Assembly: GCA_949752795.1 (NCBI GenBank)
Contig: OX457057.1
Span: forward strand, 157,395,980-157,459,979
Reading direction: 5' to 3'
Origin: Hyperoodon ampullatus
Taxonomy: Eukaryota; Chordata; Mammalia; Artiodactyla; Ziphiidae
DNA: 64,000 bases
Positions 21,995 through 33,109 of this stretch are shown here, in pieces. The notes beneath the pieces are model-generated. The model had not been told where the DNA came from, searched no databases, and saw only the letters and a list, made by a program, of their open reading frames with translations. The position numbers were made by a program, and so were the translations under genes. The first letter of the stretch is position 1; each line of letters opens with the position of its first letter.

Positions 21995-24080
21995 GAAGGG
22001 CAAAGGGGAGGAAAAGGCAGCATGTGTTCTAACAACAAGTCAATTCCGTGGGGAACGGCACAGGATGGCACAGAGCAGATCGATTTTTTGACCTCCAGGG
22101 AAGTGTGTTGCTAAGTCATGGGTTCCTGGGAGGTGGGTTCCAATGCCACTCTGCCTCAGATTGTGATGACTTCTCCTTACGCTGGGCATTTCTAATGGGA
22201 AGCCAACTTTGCCGCACACTCCCCTATGCTCCGTGTTTGTGAACCTGCCAACTCTCCACACTGACCACTCCCACTTCCTCAAATCTCAGATTTCCCCCGC
22301 TGCTCTCAGCTGATATTTATTACACGCATAATAAAGAAAAGAGGTGCCATGAACAGAGAATTACCCTGTCTTTACAATGATAACGCCACCAACTTCGCTG
22401 CATCTATTCCACATATTCTGCCTTCCGGCTGGTTACCATGCAAATAGTAGTCCTTCTGCTAAGGCCAACCCCCCCTCCCTTTCTCACCTAACCAAGGCTG
22501 TCTCTCTTGCATCATCCTCTTTCTCCTGCATCATCAGCACCTCCCTTTCTGTTGGTCATCCTCATCTTCACATCCTATTTTCTTCTCCTCAGAGCCCTGT
22601 TGGGCCTTGGTCCCCAACATGCTGCTATCCTTAGATGTTGACAGTTCTTCCCATAGGTAATGGGAGCCATTGGACGCATCTATGTAGGCAAGTAGTAATA
22701 GTATGTTCAGATCTACACTTTACAAAGATAAGGGACATCATCTATGCACTGTATATTTTAAATCAGTCCTTTCTCAGTCCCTTGCAAAGAGGGAACTGGG
22801 AAAGAAAGCCTTCTGCATACCTACCCTTCTCTCTGCTGGTCCAGCAGAGAGCAATGAGCACTGCTCTTGGCAGCCTGAGCAGAGAGAAAAAGTGTTTTCC
22901 ATGGCTATGGCTTTGGACCAGAGCAGGGAAGATCCAGGATGAATATCATGCACACACATCTTACCCAACCCACCTCCCCCTGCAAACAGGTGAAGGGCTG
23001 CCGTATCTGCTGTACCACTGGAGGCCAAGAGGAGATGGTCAGGCACTGCTGCCTTGGGCTGTGGCAGACATCTACCTGCCTAAGGAATGGCCAGAGTGAG
23101 GATGAATCCATGACCGTGAAGAAAGTTCACCCACCTATGTCTGGGGACAGTTCAAACAAAGAGCACTACATATGGCTCCTCACTCTACAAACTTGAGAGA
23201 ACAAAAGCATGTGCCTCTTGGGTCTGGCTTGGATACCACTGATCCTGAACTTTAGTGCCAAAATTCCAGGACTGAATTAAGATGTAAAGATATATATATA
23301 TATTCTGAACTTGTCTTTTGATATCAAATACAATAATGAAAACCAGTAAATTCATTATTCCATATTCTCTTTTCCTTCACTAAAATCAGGAAAAGCAAAG
23401 CAGAAGAGTTCCTAATAATCTTAAGGATTTTGCAAAACTCTCACGTTCTCCATTTATCCTCACCAAATATCTTAACTCACCAAAAGCCTATAAATTTTGC
23501 AAGAATGTAGAGCTGTAAATTTCCTTCTTCCTTGCAGAGGCACCAGATCTCAAAAGAAAGGATGATGAATGGGTATAGTTATAAATACTCCAAGGCTAAT
23601 GAGAACCAAAGATGAACTGTAGAAAAATCTGGTATTTGGGGATAGCTCCTGGCGTGTGCTTGAATTAAAAGGTCCTGACCTCACGTAAATTCCAGAGCTA
23701 TTTTATCAGATAAGGAAAACAAAGCCAAAAAGTACTCATAAATTATTGTACATTGAAATTTCACCAAATATTATTTAGTCAAGAGAAGCTTATTTTTCAA
23801 AATGTAAGTAATTGACTGCTAATTGAAATATAAATTACATTTATGGACATTTTAAGGATTTTAACAGAATGGTTGTTTGTTACTTCATTAGTAGTGCAGG
23901 GAAGAGAAACATTAATCAAAGCTCCACAAACAGTAAAATGTGACGAGGGACTTAGAGTGCAGAACATTCAGTGGAACATGAGGCAGACTTGACTGACTGA
24001 AAACTTTCTTACTATCTGATAGATACCTCTGTGCAGTATTACCTGTACCAAAATGTTCCCAAGATCACAGATTATAGGTG
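21995..24080. other. Mostly unrecognised sequence
   Basis: The 22,480-22,620 stretch, with repeated 'tcctgcatcatc'-type text, may be an old repeat that I cannot name. A 154-codon open frame at 22,635-23,099 matches nothing I recognise and lacks exon signals. The 23,300-24,000 stretch is very AT-rich. Confidence 0.35.
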
Positions 24081-24081
24081 G

Positions 24082-24280
24082 ATGCTGCCAAGGCTGCCAG
24101 ATTTAGGCCAAAAAAAAAAAAAAAAAAAAAATCACCAGTTAAATTTGCATTTCAGATAAACAACAGATCATTTTTTAGTATAAGTACGTCCAAAGTATTC
24201 CACATGTGATATATTTACACTAAAAAAATTATTCATATTTTTTAATATACTGTATTTTATCTGGCAGGTGGTCTGCTAAG
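24082..24280. repeat. Palindromic non-autonomous DNA-transposon fossil
   Basis: The ends are 'ggctgccagatttag' and 'tatctggcaggtggtc', roughly inverted. The centre holds near-complementary arms, 'attttttagtataagta' and 'ttacactaaaaaaattat', around a short loop. A poly(A) run interrupts the left part at 24110-24131. I do not assign a family name. Confidence 0.6.
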
Positions 24281-24699
24281 GTGCTAGGACATTTCGACTG
24301 AATATTGGAAGGACAGCAGATCCCTCTAAGTACCTTGAGTTGCCCTCAGACCAAAATCCAGTCACTCTTTCATGCCAGATGGCAGCAAATGTGACTAAGC
24401 AGACATCTCAACACAACATCCATGGCAACACGTTCAGAAACTGTCTGCCTGCTTTCCTAATTTAAGTTAGAATCATACAATTGCAGAATTTTAGAATTGG
24501 AGACTTGCATAGATTCCTTTTTTTTTTTTTAAAGAAAAAAATTATGTCATTCCCAAGTGCAAAGAACTTTCCTACAACCAATTACCAACGTGGGAGTGAG
24601 GAGAGTGATGTGGGCACCATATTTAACCACAGGAGAGCCAAGAAGATTCCGGTGCCTCTCCACTCCCAGAACTTATTTATTTTCCCAGTGTCAGCAACT

Positions 24700-24855
24700 T
24701 ATTAAGGGCCCTTTTCACAACTGGTGACATAAGCAGAGGAGAACTGGGCTATGAGCTCTTTGAGGACAGGATGGGTATTGAATTCATCTGTGTAATCCCG
24801 GAGTTTGGCACTTGGTGGGCACTCAATGAATGTCTGATGAATGAATGGGTGATGG
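24700..24855 (+). repeat. L2 3' end
   Basis: The text 'gagctctttgaggacaggat' followed by 'gggcactcaatgaatgtctg' and 'atgaatgaatggg' is the L2 3' terminus. Confidence 0.7.
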
Positions 24856-24859
24856 TGTG

Positions 24860-25725
24860 TACAGTCTTGAGTCACCGAGACCAAACGTGTGTTGGTTGGG
24901 AGAGAGAGTGAGGTGGGGAAAAGCAACGCGTAGGGAAGCCTGAGGGCAGGGGGATGGAAGAAGGCAGGATGACCACAGCTCCTGCCCCAAGTCCATCTTC
25001 CTAACCGAATCCCTTTGTTTGTAATTCCCCCAGTAATGGCGCAAAGATGTCATCACTCCCTGCACGTGGGTTTTCAGGAAGGCAACCGGATCTCAGCCCA
25101 GTGTCTGCTCAGAGCCAGCTGCTTGCCCTCTCTAGGACCACCTTATCCACCACAAGCACAGGTAGTGGCCCATAGGCTCTCACCGAACTACAGAAACATC
25201 TGCAACGAGGGGGAAAAAAACTGACTCCAGAACACAAAAGGAAATTAGAACTACCAAAATTAGCATATGTTTGCTTAAATGTCTACAAAATATTACTTTA
25301 AGTCAACAATCAAATGCTCACACAGTTAAATATAAAGGATATTTAATATAAGATAAGGGTACATATTATGAATTATGATACACTGTGAAGTATGACCAGC
25401 CCTGTCCATGTTCCTTCCTCCCTCCCATCTGAAGCTATTCTAATGTAAATTAGCTGGTAGAGCACGTAGAGCAGGTCCCACAACGTTTGGAAAAAGAATC
25501 ATTTCTCCTGGTCCCTCCTTGCCTCTTATCCTCTTCCTCCTTATAGCTGCTCGTTGCAGAAATGCCCTGATTTTAAATGCTGCTTCATGCAGCAAATTTG
25601 TTTACCTGTAGAGTTCTATACAGTCTTCTACAGCGAGGTGCCATACGGGACAGCTAAAGAATTCAGTGTAAGTTTGCTGGGAAATGTTCTAATGGTTGAA
25701 GCACAAAAAGAGGCACAAATATTAA
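24860..25725. other. Unique sequence with no recognised feature
   Basis: Nothing recognisable. Confidence 0.4.
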
Positions 25726-25729
25726 AAAT

Positions 25730-25930
25730 GGCTCTTAAGGAGTGCTCCCCGTGTGTAAAGGACTGTGCTCAGGGAGGGTACTGACACCTCGCAACACCCG
25801 CTGAAGTGGGTGGGACCTATGGTCATCTTCACTGCACAGCCTAGGAAACTGGGACCTAGAGGAGGCTAAGTACCTTGCCAGAGGTCACACGCTGAGCCAG
25901 GATGTAAACCTGGAAAACCTGGTCCTGTTT
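25730..25930 (-). repeat. MIR, antisense
   Basis: The text 'agcctaggaaactgggacct', then 'accttgccagaggtcacacg' and 'gagccaggatgtaaacc' matches antisense MIR. Confidence 0.85.
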
Positions 25931-26281
25931 TAGCTACGTCATTGATTGCTCCAGTCCTGGAGTCAAGTGGACAAAGGGTCATTGCCTAAGAGTGATTCAA
26001 ACCTGTAAAAATGTTAGGATGGCCATGCCCAAAATGAGCGAAGTCTGGGGGGAGGCGGGGAGAAAAGAAAGACAACCAAAGAGATTTTTCCAAGCAAAGA
26101 CGATGGGAAAGATAGAAAAGGTAAGATGCACACTTCCCAAACTGAAGGCAGAGCTATTGCACCTATTACTGTGGAACTGGAGGATCACTATATTAGAAAG
26201 GAAAGCTTCCGAACACCAGGAGCCAGAGGGAGACACCAAGTTCATTCATTTCAACCGCCCCCCATTTAAAAAATGGGAAGC

Positions 26282-26471
26282 CAGGGGCTTCCCTGGTGGC
26301 GCAGTGGTTAAGAGTCCTCCTGCCGATGCAGCGGACACGGGTTCGTGCCCCCGTCCGGGAGGATCCCACATGCCGTGGAGTGGCTGGGCCCGTGAGCCAT
26401 GGCCCCTGGGCCTGCGCGTCCGGAGCCTGTGCTCCGCAGCGGGAGATGCCACAACGGTGAGAGGCCCGTGT

Positions 26472-26501
<30 letters not shown>
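26282..26501 (+). mobile_element. CHR-type SINE, young ~200 bp subtype
   Basis: Full-length copy with a long A-tail. Target-site duplication 'aaaaaatgggaagc' at 26268-26281 and 26502-26515. Confidence 0.95.
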
Positions 26502-26510
<9 letters not shown>

Positions 26511-26655
26511 GAAGCAAAAGCCAAGAAAGGTTAAATAACTTGTTCAAGATGGCCCAACTGAAGAGTATTCCTGCCTTCAGACTCCACTCCAGGGTTCCTT
26601 TCCCCCAACTAACTCCCTGGGCCTGCTGGTGAGAAGTGAAAGGCCAAATAACTTT

Positions 26656-26678
26656 AAAAAAAAAAAAAAAAAAAAAAA
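26656..26678 (+). repeat. Poly(A) run
   Basis: About 23 uninterrupted A residues not preceded by a recognisable retrotransposon body. Confidence 0.9.
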
Positions 26679-26679
26679 G

Positions 26680-27255
26680 CAATCCAGGACACATAGGAGA
26701 TCCTGACCTCAGAGCCTCTCTAGAGAAAACTTTGGGGATCCCCAAAGACTAAGGAAAGGAGATAATCAGAGGTTTTTTTTGTTTTTTTCAAATAGGGTAG
26801 ATCCAGGAAACTAAACCAGTAGAAAGATTTCTGTCCAAGCCATAAAGGAGTTTTAGCAGATTTTTGCAAACACTACACACTAATAATTCACTAAGAGTAT
26901 CACGTCAAGTTAACTTTATATACAGTGTTTGACAGAGTTCTTGGTGAGCAGGAAAAGTCTGGTCCACTTAAGATGTCAAGACTTAGGCAAGGTACGTGGT
27001 AGTCTGATACCTGGAGTTGAAAATGGCAAAATATGGGCTGGATTCATCTCAAACATAACCTTCTCAAAACACCTTCGCCAGCCCCACCGCACACCTGGAA
27101 CCCCCACCCTCTCCACTCTCAGAGGTCTGTACACTCACTCTGTGAGCAAAGGTGACATCTTCCTGTGGCTTGTTTACCTGGTTGAAACCCCTAAGTGGTC
27201 TGTGAGTTGATGGATCCAAGGCCCCTGCACACTGGAGAATCCGGAGAAGTAACAG
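26680..27255. other. Unique sequence with no recognised feature
   Basis: Nothing recognisable. Confidence 0.4.
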
Positions 27256-27259
27256 TCCA

Positions 27260-27900
27260 ATGAATGAATTCGTACTTCTGTTTACAGAGCCATGATCTAT
27301 TGAGCGCCTGCAGTGTGTCAGGCATTGTGCTAAGTACCCAGTGTGCCTTGCTTAACAAAACACACAAGATCCCTGCCCTCAGGGAACTTAAGAGTCTCGT
27401 GGGAGGGATAGGCATAAAGCAAATAATTATACAAATAATTATCAGAGTTACTAAGGGAAAGTACCAGATGCTTCGTGAGGGTGCACTTCTCTGAGGAATG
27501 ACATTTAAGCTAAGAATCAAGATAGGAACTAGCAAATTAAAAGATAGGGGGAGGAACATTTCTAGAAGAAAAAAAGGGCCCTTTCCCTCTATCCCCCATA
27601 AAATCCCCAAGGTAGGAAGATGCAGGGTGCTTTCAGAGAACTGAAAAAAAGGCCTGTGGGGCTGGAATAAGGAAGAGTGCACCCCAGTAAGGAGACAGGG
27701 CCAAGCATGAGGGGCAGGCAGGTCCCATTGAAGATTCCTGCCCAGAGAGCAAAGAGGCATGTCACTGAAGGGCTTACAGCACGGGAGCAACATGATCAGA
27801 CAGGCTTTTTTATAGACCACTCTGGCTGTGTGTGCAGAATAAACTGGAGGGGAAAGTTGGAAGAAGACCAGTTAGGAGGCTCCTGCAGTAATCCTGGCCA
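27260..27900 (-). repeat. L2 3' end, long antisense copy
   Basis: In reverse order it carries the L2 terminus ('tctattgagcgcctgcagtg', 'tcaggcattgtgctaag'), 'cctgccctcagggaactta', 'actggctgtg'-like 'accactctggctgtgtgtgc' and 'gaccagttaggaggctcctg'. The 209-codon minus-strand open frame at 27,191-27,820 is this L2 and not a gene. Confidence 0.8.
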
Positions 27901-28134
27901 GTTTTGAAAGGACAGACAAATTGACAAGAGCACTGTTCTGAGGAGTCACCATTATATAACAATAACCCAAGAGTTCATTCAAGCTTGGGCAACAACTTGA
28001 AGGAAGATCTTCATCACACAGGGCCACAATATCTCCTTAGCTCCACTCCATCCATCCTTTCCAACATCTTTATCTTGATGGGAATAAGGCCAGAAGGGAA
28101 ACTAGCAAAGCTGCTAGTACATAAATATAGGAGG

Positions 28135-28353
28135 GGGCTTCCCTGGTGGCCCAGTGGTTGAGAGTCCGCCTGCTGATGCAGGGGACACAGGTTTGTACCC
28201 CGGTCCGGGAAGATCCCACATGTCGCGGAGCGGCTGGGCCCGTGAGCCATGGCCGCTGAGCCTGCACGTCCAGAGCCTGTGCTCCGCAATGGGAGAGGCC
28301 ACAACAGTGAGAGGCCCACGTACTGCAAAAAACAAAAACAAAAACAAACAAAC
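28135..28353 (+). mobile_element. CHR-type SINE, young ~200 bp subtype
   Basis: Full-length copy with an (AAAAAC)n-like tail. Target-site duplication 'aaatataggagg' (28123-28134) and 'aaatctaggagg' (28354-28365). Confidence 0.95.
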
Positions 28354-28384
28354 AAATCTAGGAGGAATGGCTATGAACTACTAT

Positions 28385-28545
28385 TTGACTCTCTTGTAGG
28401 CTCAGGGAAAGAGAAGGTTCATAAAGATGAAAACTATAAGGTCTCCATTCTCAAGGAGCTCTCAGGAGGCTAGTAGGGATATCTGAGCAAAACAAATATT
28501 AATACAAGGCCAACTGAGATGAGGGCTATAATGATGCTATAAACA
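28385..28545 (-). repeat. L2 fragment, antisense
   Basis: The text 'tctccattctcaaggagctc' followed by 'aggctagtagggatatctg' and 'gatgagggctataatgatgc' resembles antisense L2. It is diverged. Confidence 0.45.
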
Positions 28546-28555
28546 AAGTTGTATG

Positions 28556-28688
28556 GGGACTTCCCTGGTGGTCCAGTGGTTAAGACTCCACACTTCCACT
28601 GCAGGGGGCACGGGTTCGATCCCTGGTCAGGGAACTAAGATTCTCACATGCCACACAGTGCGGCCAGAAAAAAAGAAAGGAAAAAGAA
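28556..28688 (+). mobile_element. Short tRNA-derived SINE of older cetartiodactyl type
   Basis: The head 'gacttccctggtggtccagt' continues to 'cgggttcgatccctggtcag' (B-box) and 'ccacacagtgcggccag', with an A-rich tail and no CHR body. The ~130-bp layout resembles the Bov-tA-like tRNA-only SINEs. The target-site duplication 'aaacaaagttgtatg' is perfect (28541-28555 and 28689-28703). Confidence 0.9.
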
Positions 28689-28703
28689 AAACAAAGTTGT
28701 ATG

Positions 28704-28904
28704 AACACACTGGCAAGAAAAAGTTAATTCTGGCAGGGAAGTAAGGGAAGTTTTTTCCCAAAATTTGCTTTTGACTTTGGCCTTCAGGGCTGAGTGACAT
28801 TTTGAGGGGTTGGAGGAGGGCAGGGAGGGAGGTATTCCTGGGAGCAGGAAAAACCTGCAAGAAAAGAGAGGAGCAAGTTTGCTAGAGCCCAGGGGCAAGG
28901 CAGG
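28704..28904. other. Unique spacer between SINEs
   Basis: Purine-rich sequence with no recognised feature. Confidence 0.4.
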
Positions 28905-28920
28905 CCCCAATCCACGTTTT

Positions 28921-29150
28921 TTGTTTGTTTGTTTGTTTGTTTTCTTTTTTTTTTTTTTTGCGGTACGCGGGCCTCTCACTGTTGTGGCCTCTCCCGTTGT
29001 GGAGCACAGGCTCCGGACGCGCAGGCTCAGCGGCCATGGCTCACGGGCCCAGCCGTTCCACGGCATGTGGGATCTTCCCGGACCGGGGCACGAACCTGTG
29101 TCCCCCGCATCGGCAGGCGGACTCTCAACCACTGCGCCACCAGGGAAGCC
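28921..29150 (-). mobile_element. CHR-type SINE, young, inverted (left arm of an inverted pair)
   Basis: A (TTTG)n/poly(T) tail is followed by the complete reversed body and head. Perfect 16-bp target-site duplication 'ccccaatccacgtttt' at 28905-28920 and 29151-29166. Confidence 0.95.
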
Positions 29151-29182
29151 CCCCAATCCACGTTTTAAAAGATCAGGATTAG

Positions 29183-29373
29183 GGCCTCCCTGGTGGCGCA
29201 GTGGTTGGGAGTCCGCCTGCCGATGCAGGGGATACGGGTTCGTGCCCCGGTCTGGGAGGATCCCACATGCCGCGGAGCGGCTGGGCCCGTGAGCCATGGC
29301 TGCTGAGCCTGCGCATCCGGAGCCTGTGCTCCGCAACGGGAGAGGCCACAACAGTGAGAGGCCCGCGTACCAC

Positions 29374-29398
<25 letters not shown>
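29183..29398 (+). mobile_element. CHR-type SINE, young (right arm of an inverted pair)
   Basis: Full-length copy. Perfect 16-bp target-site duplication 'aaaagatcaggattag' at 29167-29182 and 29399-29414. Only 32 bp separate it from the oppositely oriented SINE on its left. Confidence 0.95.
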
Positions 29399-29404
<6 letters not shown>

Positions 29405-29414
29405 TCAGGATTAG

Positions 29415-29790
29415 CATGAACCTGTGGTTTACAATGCCCTTCCACATATATTGTCTAATTTGATCTCACATCTACACCGAGGTCAGTAGGACTGATTGTG
29501 ATTGACATCTGAGAATACTGACACTCCACTAACCCAACCACATGGGATAGAGCCAGTAGTCACAGCCAAGTGTTCCGGCCCCATGCATGAGCCTTGTTCC
29601 ACTCTTAACCAATGAGACCAGATAAAACCAACAGTGCAACATTTCATAGAAAGAAAAATAAAGACCACAATAAATTTTTATAAAATTTCAGAAATGCAAG
29701 GTGACCACAAGCTCAACACATGCTCACAAATACTATGCTGCAGCCAATGCAAGCTTCTTTAAGATACATATATAATTAAGAAATTATGGT
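29415..29790. other. Unique sequence with no recognised feature
   Basis: Nothing recognisable. Confidence 0.4.
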
Positions 29791-29794
29791 AAAT

Positions 29795-30040
29795 AATGGC
29801 CCTTCTGTGACCGTGAAGTCAGAGAGCCCTCAGTTTGATTTCCAGCACTTGCACTTACTAGCTATATGGCCATGGAGTGGAAATTACTTCCCTCTTAAGT
29901 GCAGTTCCCCCATCTTCAAATTGGAGTACTAACCCCATCCTGTAAGAATTACTGGGAGACTGAATGGGAAAATGCAGGTAATGAGGCTGGCACGAAGCCT
30001 GGCACATTCTGTTAATGTTGGGCTTTATTAACTCTCATTA
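29795..30040 (+). repeat. MIR
   Basis: The text 'cttgcacttactagctatat' followed by 'gcagttcccccatcttcaaa' and the MIR 3' part ('ctggcacgaagcctggcaca') gives a near full-length sense MIR. Confidence 0.85.
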
Positions 30041-30184
30041 CAGCTCTCCCCCAAGGTCAGAACACATTTGAGACACCACACTCAACTTCTGGTTCCACAT
30101 TCTGTGAGAGAGAGTGAAAATTTATAGAATGCTTGGGAAGGGTTATCAGCAGAGAAGGTTTGAGAGGGCACTACCCTTGCAAGT

Positions 30185-30330
30185 ATGGACACCTAAAGCC
30201 TGAGTTCTTGTCCCAGTTTAGCCACTACCTAGCTCTGTGATCTTAGGCAAGTCACAACTTACCTGTGACTCAGATCTTACCTGTAAAATGATGAAGGTTA
30301 AGATATAAATTCTAATTGACTTCTAAAGTC
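30185..30330 (+). repeat. MIR
   Basis: The text 'tttagccactacctagctct' followed by 'gtgatcttaggcaagtcaca' and 'cttacctgtaaaatgatgaa' is the sense MIR core. Confidence 0.85.
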
Positions 30331-30590
30331 CCACTCACGTCCAAACGTCCTTAAATTTTATAAATCCTGCCTTACGAGGACCTTTTAAAGGAAGTAGATT
30401 TTCCAAAAGAAGAGAGAATTAAGAAGCTGCATGATAGTTTTTAAAATAATAAAAGCAGTCACATAAAAGAAGAGCATACTTCGTGTGTTTTAGAAGAAAT
30501 AATGAGAAAAGTAGGACCAGTAGGAGAGAGGCTCAAAAGCAAGCAGCTTTTGGCTTAGGCTAAGGAGAAAGGAACTTGCCAACAATAAAA

Positions 30591-30634
30591 ATTATTCAAT
30601 AATGGACATGTGATTATTCAATAATGGACATGTG
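30591..30634 (+). repeat. Perfect 22-bp tandem duplication
   Basis: Two identical 22-bp units starting 'attattcaataatgg' and ending 'catgtg' abut at 30591-30612 and 30613-30634. Confidence 0.95.
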
Positions 30635-30739
30635 ATCATTCAAGATTGGAGATCCTCAATGGCAGAACAATATTGTATTCACCTTGCACTCTCGTCACCT
30701 AGCCCAGTAAGAGGCACAAAGGAAACCCTTAAGAAAGGA

Positions 30740-30860
30740 TGCTTGGATGGGTAGATGGGAGAGTAGGTGGGTGGGTGGATGGGCGGGTAGATGAGCGAAT
30801 AGGTGGGTGGATGGATGGGAGGAACGGAAGGAAGGAGGGGATGAAAGAGGAAAGAAGGAA
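30740..30860 (+). repeat. Degenerate (GGTG/GATG)n tract
   Basis: Tetranucleotide units of GGTG, GATG, GGGT and GGAT pattern, passing into GGAA/GAAG purine repeats. The short open frame across it is a low-complexity artefact. Confidence 0.9.
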
Positions 30861-31039
30861 AGAAGGAGCTGCCTTAAGAGGTAGTGAACTTCCCCTTGCT
30901 GGGTGTGTTCCAGCAGAGCTGGATGACCATCTATCTGTAAGTGGTGCTGCGGAATAGATTTCTATCCCATGTAGGAGGTTCCACTGAAGATCTATGTGGT
31001 ATTTACTTCCTCACTTTTCTCCCCACTAACTCATCCTAC

Positions 31040-31430
31040 ATATTTTTGTCAGATTAATCCTCCTAAAAGACAGTTCTGTTGATGTCACCCTCCTACTCAA
31101 AAAATTTACTGGCTCCCCATTGCCTATTCAATTAGGTCCACAATCCTGATATCTGAGGGCTTCGCTTGACTTTGCCTTAAGGACTTCTACTCATTTTTCA
31201 AAACCCAGCTTGGATATATCCTCCATCAAGAAAATGACCACTCTTCACCTTTCCCCCACAGTTTATCTGAATCGTGTCACTGTTGTATACTATTGCACAC
31301 AATTATAATGCATTTGGTGACAGTTCTCTTCTATGAGGCTGTGAAGCTCCTGCATGGGGGAGGAATCTTTACCTCTGTACTCCAACAAATAGCACAGAAC
31401 CTGCCTTTTAGCAGTTATTCAATAATAGTA
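31040..31430 (+). repeat. L2 remnant
   Basis: The text 'gatgtcaccctcctactcaa', then 'actggctccccattgcctat', 'aaaacccagcttggatat' and 'gctcctgcatgggggagga' follow the L2 3'-region order. Confidence 0.7.
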
Positions 31431-31469
31431 AAATGGAATTATTTATCTGAAACCAGGAATTCTGTTAAA

Positions 31470-31650
31470 TTCAAGATATGCAATATCTTCCCTGGATCTT
31501 TATAACAACTCTATTGCCCCCATTAAGTAAACAGGGAAGTGGAGACTGAAGGGAAGATAAATAATTTGCACAAGACACAAAGCAAATAGATGGCAGGGGC
31601 TAGATTCAAACCTGGTACTGCACGCCCTAAATTCCTGGATAGGAACCACT
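31470..31650 (-). repeat. MIR, antisense
   Basis: The text 'ttataacaactctattgccc', then 'gcacaagacacaaagcaaat' and 'ggctagattcaaacctggt' is antisense MIR. Confidence 0.8.
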
Positions 31651-31694
31651 CTACAGTGCTGCTTTCTGGGCAGCAAGACCATCCATGACAGCTC

Positions 31695-31860
31695 AAACAT
31701 GTTATCCATTTACTCATTCAACAAGCATTTACTGAGCCATTAGGGGACAGGCTCTCTATGTAGAGGTCCTGCCCTCAAGATGCTTACAGTTCAATGTGTG
31801 AAACGGACAAATCAACAATTATGGCGCAGTGCAATAATGCTATCAGAGAGGTATGAACAA
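31695..31860 (-). repeat. L2 3' end, antisense
   Basis: The text 'actcattcaacaagcattta' followed by 'cctgccctcaagatgcttac' and 'agttcaatgtg' is the reversed L2 terminus. Confidence 0.7.
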
Positions 31861-32019
31861 AAAGAAAAACATTTCAATCAAATTGGGAAGACAGGAAATA
31901 CTAATTATAGCAATGATTTCCAATTAACAAGCACCCACTGCATGCTAAACAAGTGTGCTGAAAATCATATCACAAGGCTTTACAAATAAATAAGCTGTGG
32001 CCTAGCAAGGTCACAGTGC

Positions 32020-32260
32020 ATTTAGTGTTGAGACAATAGTTTCTGGTGTCCAAGTGCCACTGTTCTACCCTCAGTACTGTTACTTTCTAGCTGTGTGTCC
32101 TTGAGCAAGTTACTCACGCTTTTTGCCCCTTAGTTCCCCTATCTGTAAAATGGGAAGAACAGTAGTTCCTACCTCAGAGGGATGCTGTAGTGTTTAAAGA
32201 CTAAGCCTATGCAAGGCACTAAAAATGCCTCCTGGTAGATAGTGTTACATAAATTTCACT
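32020..32260 (+). repeat. MIR
   Basis: The text 'tactttctagctgtgtgtcc' followed by 'ttgagcaagttactcacgct' and 'atctgtaaaatgggaagaac' is the sense MIR core. Confidence 0.88.
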
Positions 32261-32309
32261 TATTATTACATAACTGACCAAGAGCATTGCACATAAATGT
32301 CTGATGCCA

Positions 32310-32430
32310 GTACTCATATCCATTTCACACAAAGCCTTCCTCCAGAATGCACCTAAGACAAGGTGATGCTTGAGCTGGGCTCTGAAAGGCAAATGAAGGG
32401 ATAAGAGCAGGGAAGGGTACAATCAGCTTT
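32310..32430 (-). repeat. L2 fragment, antisense
   Basis: The text 'aaggtgatgcttgagctggg' followed by 'ctctgaaaggcaaatgaagg' matches antisense L2. Confidence 0.5.
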
Positions 32431-32439
32431 GGGGACAGC

Positions 32440-33090
32440 CAACATTCCACAAGGCCTTATTGCTGCACTACTGCTCATTCTTTTCTCTGCCTGATGTTCC
32501 TTCTCCAACAACCCTGACCCACTGAAATCCTATCCATCAGCCAACAAAGCCATCGTATTAGACTTCCTCAATGAATGTGCCCCTGATCTCCTTCCCATGC
32601 ACTTGGTTGATACCTCTCTGGTCAGGGTTAGTCTTGTGTATGCGGTTGTATTTATACACTTTCATCTACAAGTATGCACACACATGTATGCATATGAACA
32701 GAAATCTTCAAGGCTTCCAGAATGCCTCACATTCATGGAGCAGGTACTTTATAAAGCCCCACAGATAATGTTCTCAGCTCCAGTTCAGAGATATTTGTTA
32801 TACTAATTACCATTCCAGAGCTGAATTTAGAAACTACCCCCAAACTGCAGGCAGCTCCACTGTAAACAATATTCCCTAATCATCCTAACTCATCATGAAT
32901 ATCTCACTGATGGGGGAAGTAAACTGTGATTTATTATTTAAAACTGTGACTCCATCTAAATAGTTTAAAAAATGGACAAGGAGAACTTGAAACTAAAGAA
33001 ACTTCTCTCAAATACACATTTATTTGAAATTGTCACATTTGCTTTCTTGGCTTCCTTGTAAGCTGGGGTGGAAAAAAGCAGGAAGGAATT
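32440..33090. other. Unique sequence; possible L2 trace at its left edge
   Basis: The 32,460-32,560 stretch vaguely resembles sense L2. The remainder is unrecognised. Confidence 0.35.
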
Positions 33091-33109
33091 TTATATTAAA
33101 AATTATCAG

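Noticed and set aside
22635..23099. 154-codon plus-strand open frame
   Set aside because: No recognised domain, no convincing splice or start context, and overlapping frames of similar size on both strands.
23510..23560. Possible splice acceptor 'ttccttcttccttgcag'
   Set aside because: No open frame, donor or conserved-looking exon follows; a single acceptor-like site is expected by chance in this length.
25992..26534. 180-codon plus-strand open frame
   Set aside because: More than half is the SINE at 26282-26501 and its A-tail; the rest has no support.
27191..27820. 209-codon minus-strand open frame
   Set aside because: It coincides with an antisense L2 3' end, a non-coding part of that element in which open frames arise by chance.
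28644..29447. 267-codon minus-strand open frame
   Set aside because: It runs through the inverted SINE pair and their A/T tails; the predicted protein is a translation of SINE sequence with K and F homopolymers.
30740..30860. Repeat array resembling a CRISPR or satellite
   Set aside because: It is a degenerate tetranucleotide tract without distinct spacers, in mammalian DNA.
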